A stretch of DNA of 64,000 nucleotides, taken from positions 86,573,539 through 86,637,538 of the forward strand of contig CM051519.1 in NCBI GenBank assembly GCA_028015205.1. Direction: 5' to 3'. Below are positions 57,603 to 64,000 of the stretch, piece by piece. Below the pieces are notes generated by a model. That model did not search any database, had not been told where the DNA came from, and saw only the letters and a program-made list of their open reading frames with translations. The first letter of the stretch is position 1. Each line of letters starts with the position of its first letter. This DNA is from Mytilisepta virgata. Lineage: Eukaryota; Mollusca; Bivalvia; Mytilida; Mytilidae. The position numbers and the translations under genes were made by a program.

Positions 57603-59113
57603 ATACTGGCCAACCTCCACCTGTAAAAATAAGAGAAATAAATATGTATGATGGAAATGTCAGGATAGATACAAAGACTATGTACATACCATTGTTAGTA
57701 AATGGTATAAGAAGTCATGGGGTTGTTGACAGCGGCGCTCAAATTTCCATTCTCAGCACAAAACTTTACCATAAACGGTGTGACAAACCAAAACTAACTG
57801 ACAGAGTGATTATAAAAGGCATCAACAAATTAGGCAAACTTCAAGCCGAAGTAGCTGAAAACGTATCGCTAGAATTAGGAAAAGCCAAAATATTTTGTAA
57901 TATGCTTGTGGCTGACATAGATGATGAGCTAATTCTTGGTTTGGATTTTTTAGAAATAAACAAAGTCGTCGTTGATCACGGACAGTATACTATCTTGTTG
58001 AATCACGAAGTTATACCAGCAACAGAAATGTCTTGTCCAGAAAGTGGAAGTGTAAAAGTTTACAGAGTAACAATAAAGGAGACCACTATTTTGTCACCAT
58101 ATAGTGTACAGTTTGTGCAAACGAAATTGAATGGAGAGCCAAGTGATGATATCGTAATACAGCCATCGCCAAAACTAGAACGAATATTATCACCAAATTC
58201 CCTTTGCAAACCAAACAAAGAAATTTGTCTTTTAGTAAGAAACCCAACAGACAAAGAAGTAACTCTGAAGAAAAATAAACTATTTGGATCAGGAATTGAG
58301 GCAAAATTAGTGATGGATGATTCTGAAATAGACTTGAAATCAGCTACAGTAAGAAAAGCAACCACGAATTTCAGTGGAAATGAGGAAGTACCAGAACATC
58401 TAACAGATCTATATAAAAGAACCACAAAAAATCTGAACAAAGAGCAAGGATTTGAAATTGGAAAATTATTATTAGAATATCAAGATGTTTTTTCAAAGGG
58501 CGAATTTGATATTGGTCTCTTCAATGGCAATGTTAAACACAGAATCAATACAGGTAATTCCACACCAATAAAACAAAAACTCCGTAGAACTCCACTTCGT
58601 TTTGAAAAAGAGGAGGAAGAACATCTTAAGCAAATGTTAGCGAAAAATGTCATCCAGGAATCAAACTCGGAATGGGCAGCAACACCAGTACTGGTCCGAA
58701 AGAAAGACGGGAGTCTTAGATACTGTGTTGATTATCGAGCCCTTAATAAGGTGACTGTAAAAGATGCCTACCCGTTGCCAAATATCGAATCCTGCTTAGA
58801 TACCCTTGGTGGAAATGTTTTTTTGTCCACATTAGACATGGCCGCTGGATATTGGCAATTGGAAATAGACGAAAACGACAGGCATAAGACGGCCTTTATC
58901 ACAAAATATGGTCAGTTCGAACATGTGAAATTAGCTTTTGGGCTGTGCAATAGTCCTGCAACCTTCAGTAGGGTGATGCAGCTTGTTTTGCAAGGACTTA
59001 CTTGGAGGGAATGTTTGGCTTACCTTGACGATGTAATAGTGCTAGGGGACAGTTTTACAAACCATATAGAAAATCTACGACATGTACTAGAAAGATTCAG
59101 GAATGTTATATAA
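57579..59113 (+). CDS. pol: Pol, first part: protease and reverse transcriptase palm
   Basis: The frame is -1 relative to gag; its first ATG is at 57644, but it is open back to about 57525, so a Gag-Pol fusion is likely. Aspartic protease: VVDSGAQISIL (catalytic DSG) and ILGLDFL. Reverse transcriptase: VLVRKKDGSLRYCVDYRALN, FLSTLDMAAGYWQLEID (motif A), LAFGLCNSPATFSR (motif B) and LAYLDDVIVLG (YLDD motif C). The frame ends at 59113, just after the palm, where the downstream frame (+1) takes over within about ten bases; this is a probable small insertion or deletion. Cleavage sites are not predictable from the sequence. Confidence 0.9.
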
Positions 59114-60551
59114 TTTAAAATTGAAGCCAAAAAAGTGTCATCTTTTTCAACAAGAAGTTAAATTTTTAGGAAAAATTATTAGTGCTGAAGGTGTCAAAGT
59201 AAATCCAAAAAATGTGGAAGTAATTAAGAAATGGCCCATACCAAAGAACAAAAAAGACATCCAATCCTTTTTGGGATTTATGAATTATCACCGTGATCAC
59301 ATTCCAAACTACGCCAAACTAGCCTTACCACTCCACGAAGTTGTACGACTGAGAGTACCATATGTATGGCAAGAACAACAACAGGCAGCTTTCGACTCTT
59401 TAAAGAACAGCCTTATGGAAGCAGTTACATTGAATTACCCAAATTCACATGATACATATATATTAGACACGGATGCATCTGACAACACTATAGGAGCCGA
59501 ACTCAGCCAAGTACAACATGGAAAGGAGAAAACTATTAGTTTTGCAAGTAAAGTAATGACCCCTGCTCAATGTAAATATTGTACAACAAGAAAAGAACTC
59601 TTGGCTATCATCACATTCTCAAGACAATTCAGGCATTATTTGTTAGGTCAACCTTTTGTCATCAGGACTGATCACAATAGCCTCGTCTGGCTTCTGAATT
59701 TTAAAAACATAGAGGGACAGTTAGCCCGATGGATTGAGGAACTTGCACAATATCAGTTTATTATTCAACACAGGTCTGGTAAACAACATGCAAATGCTGA
59801 TGGACTATCCAGAATATGCGATACACTACCGACGTGTCCAGAATACCAACCAATTATAGAATTAGAACAACTTCCATGCGGGGGATGTAAGTTTTGTACA
59901 AGAGCCAGGGAACAATGGGAAATATTTGAGCAGGAAATTGATTATATACAACCCATATCGATCAGACGAATAACTCCAGAAGAGGGAAGTTGCAACTGGA
60001 TAGAGGTTCATTCTCCAGAGGAAATAAGTGAAGAACAACGCAAAGACAAGGATCTAGAATGCATCATCAGCTGGCTTGAAAAGGAACATCAGCCTACAAT
60101 GATTGAATTGCAATTGAGCAGTCCGACTGTCAGACATTTTTGGTTATGCCGCTCCCAATTAAGGATGATAGATGGTGTTCTGTATTATGAATGGGAGGAC
60201 CCTGTAAACACAAGATTGTTATTGATGGTTCCTAAAAGTATGAGATCACAGATTTTGGAATTGTGTCATAATTTGCCACTATGTGGTCATATGGGACAAG
60301 TCAAGACCTTGATAAAGCTCAAACAACATGCTATATGGCACGGAATGTCAAATGATTGCAAAGTCTTTGTGGAATCTTGCGGAATATGCAACAAGAATAA
60401 AAGAGCGAAGGAACATTCGAGAGCGAAATTAGGACAGTATCACTCAGGAATTCCGGTGGAAAGAGTGCATATGGATATTCTTGGTCCATTGCCACTCACA
60501 GAGCAAAAGAACAAATACATATTGATGGTTATTGACCAATTTACAAAGTAG
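59103..60551 (+). CDS. pol: Pol, second part: RT thumb, RNase H, integrase N-terminus
   Basis: Starts in the RT thumb (LKLKPKKCHLFQQEVKFLG, FLGFMNYHRDHIPNY), continues through Ty3-type RNase H with YILDTDASDNTIGAEL, CTTRKELLAII and FVIRTDHNSLVWLL, then RSGKQHANADGLSR. A linker with CGGCKFC follows, then the integrase HHCC zinc module (ELCHNLPLCGHMGQ, CGICNKNK) and the first catalytic Asp of the integrase core (VHMDILGPLP). The ATG at 59103 is inside the domain and is not a real start. The frame ends at a TAG (60549-60551) directly after DQFTK, inside the integrase core; the same frame continues after it. Confidence 0.9.
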   Translation: MLYNLKLKPKKCHLFQQEVKFLGKIISAEGVKVNPKNVEVIKKWPIPKNKKDIQSFLGFMNYHRDHIPNYAKLALPLHEVVRLRVPYVWQEQQQAAFDSLKNSLMEAVTLNYPNSHDTYILDTDASDNTIGAELSQVQHGKEKTISFASKVMTPAQCKYCTTRKELLAIITFSRQFRHYLLGQPFVIRTDHNSLVWLLNFKNIEGQLARWIEELAQYQFIIQHRSGKQHANADGLSRICDTLPTCPEYQPIIELEQLPCGGCKFCTRAREQWEIFEQEIDYIQPISIRRITPEEGSCNWIEVHSPEEISEEQRKDKDLECIISWLEKEHQPTMIELQLSSPTVRHFWLCRSQLRMIDGVLYYEWEDPVNTRLLLMVPKSMRSQILELCHNLPLCGHMGQVKTLIKLKQHAIWHGMSNDCKVFVESCGICNKNKRAKEHSRAKLGQYHSGIPVERVHMDILGPLPLTEQKNKYILMVIDQFTK

Positions 60552-61781
60552 CTTGAATGCTACCCGATACCAAACCAGAGTGCTGAAACCGTGGCGAAAG
60601 CAATGGTGGACGGGTTTATTTCAAGATTTGGCTGTCCCTTGGAACTGCACACTGATCAAGGTAAGAACATGGACGGCGTCTTAGTCAGACAACTGTGTAA
60701 AATACTTCAAATAAAGAAGACGAGAACTACACCATATCACCCTTCCTCCAACGGACAAATTGAAAGGTATAATAGCCTGATTCTACAAACTATCAGATGT
60801 TTCCTGAAGAAACAGCAGAATAAGTGGGACATTCATTTACAGATGTTAGCAGGAGCTATAAGAGCGACACCAAACAGACAGACAGGATATTCAGCTAATT
60901 TTTTGATGTTTGGCAGGGAGTTTTTCCAACCTGTTGACTTATCTTTTGGACTTTTGGCCGTAAATCAACAAGAAAAAGAAACCTTAGATTATGTACAAGA
61001 CCTTATTATTTCACTTAATTTGATACATGATATCGCTAGAGACAACCTAAAGTCATCTCAGGTACGTCAAAAGAAAGACTATGATCTGAGAGCCGCGTGT
61101 AAAAAATATTATGTTGGAGATGCTGTTTTCAAACTGGACACGGCTTCAAAAATTGGGCAATTCAGAAAACTTAAAGTGCCATGGAAAGGGCCATATATAG
61201 TGACTAAAGTTATAAATCCTGTTTTGTTCGAAATAGATGACAGAAAAAGAAAATCAATCGTTCACCATGATCGGTTGAAATTATGTACTGATGGAAAACT
61301 CCCAATTTGGATACAAAGAAAAAGAGCGGATTTAACAGATAAGGAGCAGGAGGAGACCAAAACAAATACAGTAGAATCGGACCAAAATATGCATCTGGGC
61401 CTACTGTTCGGGGAGTCGAATTCGAAAACATCGGATGTTCCGATGTTACGCGATATATTAATAAACTCATCGGATGTTCCGATGATCCGTGGGGCTCCAA
61501 GAGAAACATCGGATGTTCCGATGTACCGTGATGACACGGAAATGCCCATCGCTTCCTATTTAACGGACCCAAACACTCCCCAGAACAGTAGATATGATGC
61601 ACAAAGAAAGGTTGTAAATGATCTAAATGATCTTAACCTTTCTCAAAACATGGATGAGACTGTTATATACGATTTGCATGCAGACTATATAGACACTGAT
61701 GACTGTATACATTCAGCCAGAGAACAGAGAGAAAAGCGGAGAATTAAAAAACCCGCTTATTTGTATGACTATGTAGAATAA
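60552..61781 (+). CDS. pol: Pol, third part: integrase core and C-terminus with 13-residue repeats
   Basis: In frame with the previous part but behind the TAG. Contains the second catalytic Asp (LHTDQGKNMDG) and the Glu (HPSSNGQIERYN) of the D,D35E triad, the region SANFLMFGREFFQP, and the C-terminal GPY-type module (VPWKGPYIVTKV, HHDRLKLC). After this comes an unusual C-terminal extension with three tandem 13-residue repeats, (T/S)SDVPM followed by L/I/Y-R, encoded by 39-bp units that each hold a 19-nt palindrome. It ends near KKPAYLYDYVE. If the stop is real the integrase is truncated; readthrough or an error in the base call are alternatives. Confidence 0.9.
   Translation, partial: LECYPIPNQSAETVAKAMVDGFISRFGCPLELHTDQGKNMDGVLVRQLCKILQIKKTRTTPYHPSSNGQIERYNSLILQTIRCFLKKQQNKWDIHLQMLAGAIRATPNRQTGYSANFLMFGREFFQPVDLSFGLLAVNQQEKETLDYVQDLIISLNLIHDIARDNLKSSQVRQKKDYDLRAACKKYYVGDAVFKLDTASKIGQFRKLKVPWKGPYIVTKVINPVLFEIDDRKRKSIVHHDRLKLCTDGKLPIWIQRKRADLTDKEQEETKTNTVESDQNMHLGLLFGESNSKTSDVPMLRDILINSSDVPMIRGAPRETSDVPMYRDDTEMPIASYLTDPNTPQNSRYDAQRKVVNDLNDLNLSQNMDETVIYDLHADYIDTDDCIHSAREQREKRRIKKPAYLYDYVE
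61428..61544 (+). repeat. Three 39-bp repeats, each with a 19-nt palindrome
   Basis: Palindromes at 61428-61446 (ACATCGGATGTTCCGATGT), 61467-61485 (TCATCGGATGTTCCGATGA) and 61506-61524 (ACATCGGATGTTCCGATGT) are spaced exactly 39 bp apart. In the second, both outer bases change together so pairing is kept. The region is also coding (SDVPM repeats at the end of pol). Confidence 0.95.
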
Positions 61782-62098
61782 GATGTAAATAACTGATGTT
61801 TTAGCTGTAAATATGTTGTCAATTAAAAACCGCATATTTTGAGGATATATTATGCGTATGTAATTAATGTATTTGTCTTGTGCTTTTCATATTTATTTAT
61901 ACTGTGGTTGCAAATTGAGACATAAAATCGCGTACAGCTGCTGCAACATGTGTTGTATTTGTCATATATTTCATTATGTATTTCTGGTCAATCAGGACTT
62001 ATTTTTAAGTGATACGTTGGTACAGCTATCGTTATACACCTATACAATTGTAAATGATATGTACAAATTAATTTTGTATTCCTAGTAGTCTATTACAG
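61782..62098 (+). other. Spacer between pol and the third ORF, ending in a splice-acceptor-like site
   Basis: 317 bp without a supported gene (a 72-codon T-rich frame is ignored). It ends 'cctagtagtctattacag', a good acceptor three bases before the third ORF's ATG, so that ORF is probably expressed from a spliced mRNA, as env is in other retroelements. Confidence 0.55.
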
Positions 62099-62101
62099 AT
62101 A

Positions 62102-63577
62102 ATGGATGACGACGGTGAACTGGATTATGGCCCAATGGACGACGAAATTCCGATACAAAGAACAACTGTTAGGGGAAGTTCTCAACGGAAAGGAGGAGTA
62201 CAGTCCTGCCCAGTGTGTCCAGGACGGTTTACAAATGTGAGGAGACACGTCATTTGTTGTCATCTTCCATGGTATGTTTCACCAAAGACATCCTGCTGGA
62301 CTTGTAAGCTCCAATTTGCACAAGAAAAACTGCTTCAGGTACATGTTCGCAATTTCCATAATGGACGAGACACATCGAATAGATTCGATATCCGATTCTA
62401 TGGAACCAAATGGGTATATCTCATGAATGGTCTCTTACATGAGATATGCAAACAACTAAACTTGAAAGTGGGAGGATTGGTGGAATATGTTAGGGAGCAC
62501 GCTGATTTTTCGGTTTGTTCAGGTGGGGTCCATCACTGGACAGATATACCGCTACTGCAGTTATTTGACAAGGAAAACCATTATACGCCGCATTACATGG
62601 TTCACAAAGTCTATCCGCCAACTGATCCTCATTCTTTGTTACATTGGAAAATTCTTGCTATATTGATATTGCAGACTGAATCTGGAGAAAACCTTGTTTT
62701 GTTTGAAAAAGAACACAATTTACATACAGATCTAACACCTCAACCAGCAGTCTCGTATCAAGTAATGGACACCCATTTTCATTTTGACATGTATACTAAG
62801 GAGACCAGATGTTCTGGTCTACCGGATTTTTCTTGGGAGACAGATCAGGGAAAAATTACCCTTAGCTTCTTGATTGCCAACTTCTGCTTTCCCGATCACT
62901 GGCCTTCCAGTAGTGAACGACATAACATAAGACAGGATAGTCGTTTAAGATTCACTTTTGGGATTCATCCAAATTTAGTTAAATCAGAATCTAAGAAGAA
63001 CCTTGATGCTTGGCTATGGGATCTGGACAAATTTACAGAGGCTAAAAAGGTAGTAGGGATAGGGGAATGCGGCATTGATGCTCGATCTGGAATCAAACCT
63101 AAGGAACTGGATAAGCAAATTAAAATATTTGAAGGTCATCTCCAAATAGCAAATTCTAAAAGATTACCAATAGTGATTCATTGTAGAGGGAACGATTGGG
63201 TACAGGATACGTGTTTGGGAACGATGAAAAAGATTTTAGGAAAGGAGCACCCTATTCATAAACATTGCTTTATGGATAGTTTGGATACATACAAAAAATG
63301 GAAGTCGCATTTTACAAATTGCAAATTTGGTGTATCCCCGTTTATTCTTATGAAAGAGAAGTACCCAGATCTCCGCGGTGTCATTTGTAATATGAGTCTT
63401 CAAGATTTATTGATTGAGACTGACGCCCCTTATATAAGTAGAACTGGAAGGAGGAAAGGGAGCCCATCCTTAGTGATTGAAATCGCCAGGAAACTGTCCG
63501 TCATGTTCAACTTATCCATACATGATATCACTTCTGTTACAACTTCTAATGCACTGAAGTTGTATAACATCAGTTAA
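62102..63577 (+). CDS. Third ORF: zinc fingers plus TatD-family hydrolase
   Basis: A 491-residue protein at the env position of the element. Residues 36-54: CPVCPGRF...H..C.H finger. Residues 65-86: classic C2H2 finger (CWTCKLQF then H81, H86). The middle (about 90-215) is of unknown fold. Residues about 222-485 are a TatD-type metal-dependent hydrolase (amidohydrolase fold): MDTHFHFD (HxH, 222-229), FTFGIHPN (about 287), VVGIGECGID (Glu ligand, about 321), IVIHCRG (about 360), HKHCFMD (about 386) and LIETDAPYI (Asp ligand, about 440). All expected ligands are present, so activity is plausible; TatD enzymes are DNases/exonucleases. It is fully open while pol is broken. A perfect 19-nt palindrome lies at 62802-62820. 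Possible roles in cDNA processing or in acting on host DNA are inference. Confidence 0.9.
   Translation: MDDDGELDYGPMDDEIPIQRTTVRGSSQRKGGVQSCPVCPGRFTNVRRHVICCHLPWYVSPKTSCWTCKLQFAQEKLLQVHVRNFHNGRDTSNRFDIRFYGTKWVYLMNGLLHEICKQLNLKVGGLVEYVREHADFSVCSGGVHHWTDIPLLQLFDKENHYTPHYMVHKVYPPTDPHSLLHWKILAILILQTESGENLVLFEKEHNLHTDLTPQPAVSYQVMDTHFHFDMYTKETRCSGLPDFSWETDQGKITLSFLIANFCFPDHWPSSSERHNIRQDSRLRFTFGIHPNLVKSESKKNLDAWLWDLDKFTEAKKVVGIGECGIDARSGIKPKELDKQIKIFEGHLQIANSKRLPIVIHCRGNDWVQDTCLGTMKKILGKEHPIHKHCFMDSLDTYKKWKSHFTNCKFGVSPFILMKEKYPDLRGVICNMSLQDLLIETDAPYISRTGRRKGSPSLVIEIARKLSVMFNLSIHDITSVTTSNALKLYNIS
62802..62820. repeat. 19-nt palindrome inside the TatD ORF
   Basis: AGACCAGATGTTCTGGTCT: 8-bp perfect arms around TGT. 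It shares the centre 'cagatgttctg' with the leader copies, but four arm bases differ from them and are compensated on the other side. Confidence 0.9.
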
Positions 63578-63860
63578 TCATACAGAATTATAGCATGTTT
63601 TAGCTGTAGATACGACATTTTAGTTTGTGCCATAAAATGTTTTATATTGTGCATACCTTACAAGTATTTCGTTGTGTATATAGATCTATTGGGAATGCTA
63701 CATGTTTTTATATAGTCTGACATTTTGGGATGTTTTCTACAGGCTACCATATCATCCAATGTTGAACTATTTATTCTTTGATTGATGACAAATGAAAGCA
63801 TGGAATTGAACTGCTACTTCACAAACTTTTATTATGTCCAAGATTATGTCGTAATTTTTA
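63578..63860 (+). other. 3' untranslated spacer
   Basis: AT-rich, no ORF. It links the TatD ORF to the polypurine tract. Confidence 0.5.
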
Positions 63861-63873
63861 GAAGGGAGGAGAA
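63861..63873 (+). promoter_or_regulatory. Polypurine tract
   Basis: GAAGGGAGGAGAA directly before the 3' LTR; primes plus-strand DNA synthesis in LTR elements. Confidence 0.9.
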
Positions 63874-64000
63874 TGTGGTGAATACTGGCATACGCCGGTA
63901 TTTATAAATGAAGAAACCCGGACGAGATGTTCCGAATGGAAAAGGATTTCCCCAACGAGTTACTCCTGATCAGCCAAAGACGACAGACGTTCCTAGCGAA
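63874..64000 (+). repeat. 3' LTR, first 127 bp (cut by window end)
   Basis: Identical over all 127 visible bases to 54359-54485. The remaining 104 bases and the right target-site duplication lie outside. Confidence 0.95.

Larger units (their letters stand above)
54359..64000 (+). mobile_element. Ty3-type LTR retrotransposon with a third TatD ORF (3' LTR cut by the window end)
   Basis: The order is LTR, tRNA-Leu-type primer site, 1.3-kb leader, gag (HhH, coiled coil, capsid, zinc knuckle), pol (protease, RT, RNase H, integrase; integrase last, as in Metaviridae), a third ORF (zinc fingers plus TatD hydrolase), polypurine tract and 3' LTR. The visible 127 bp of the 3' LTR equal the 5' LTR with no difference, so the insertion is young. 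Gag and the third ORF are open. Pol has one frame change and one stop. The 5-bp sequence before the 5' LTR is 'ataat'; the matching target duplication would lie beyond the window. Confidence 0.95.

Noticed and set aside
58060..58440. 126-codon minus-strand ORF within pol
   Set aside because: Antisense shadow of the protease-RT region.
61867..62085. 72-codon ORF between pol and the TatD ORF
   Set aside because: T-rich, no domain, ends at the splice-acceptor region; probably noncoding spacer.

Overview
This is eukaryotic, AT-rich, gene-poor DNA packed with repeats. Bacterial-type signals are absent and the few protein-coding pieces sit in exons with GT/AG borders. Several interspersed repeats look like ones I remember from bivalve molluscs, in particular mytilid mussels: the tail with 'caggaagcagagactgctta', the tail with 'ctgctctttggtcgggtt', and SINEs ending in 'cactcggccaccgaggcc'. 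Neuropeptide GPCR and ShK exons fit an animal. The mussel assignment is an inference from memory, not a search.

Layout. 0.4-6.1 kb holds small cysteine-rich exon candidates: a tandemly duplicated Ly6-like exon and two ShK-type exons with the same intron phase. 6.3-9 kb holds a 54-bp minisatellite and interspersed repeats. About 9.2-25 kb and about 31.3-51.6 kb look like two diverged, colinear copies of one ancestral segment. The first copy was expanded by a 2-kb minisatellite (10.4-12.4 kb). The second was expanded by a Crypton-type tyrosine recombinase relic with a preserved intron, a MULE-like fragment, reverse-transcriptase relics, SINEs with target-site duplications, and a TIR element with internal 150-bp repeats. 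At least seven short foldback (hairpin) repeats of 66-122 bp are scattered through the window. The one clear host coding exon is the first exon of a rhodopsin-class neuropeptide GPCR on the minus strand (49802-50572). LINE-type and YIDD-type reverse-transcriptase relics occupy 47.8-49 kb and 52.9-54.2 kb.

The last 9.6 kb (54359-64000) is a Ty3-type LTR retrotransposon that runs off the end of the window. It has a 231-bp 5' LTR, a tRNA-Leu-type primer site, a long leader, gag, pol, an extra third ORF, a polypurine tract and the first 127 bp of a 3' LTR that is identical to the 5' LTR. Three things make it unusual. Gag starts with a helix-hairpin-helix domain. The third ORF, placed where some elements carry env, encodes two zinc fingers fused to a TatD-family metal-dependent hydrolase with its metal ligands present, and a splice acceptor lies just before its ATG. 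A family of 19-nt palindromes with covarying stems is placed in the leader, in the 3' end of pol (inside three 39-bp repeats) and in the third ORF. Gag and the TatD ORF are open, whereas pol is broken by one frame change and one in-frame stop. A GTTAAAC heptamer in the short gag/pol overlap is a candidate -1 frameshift site.
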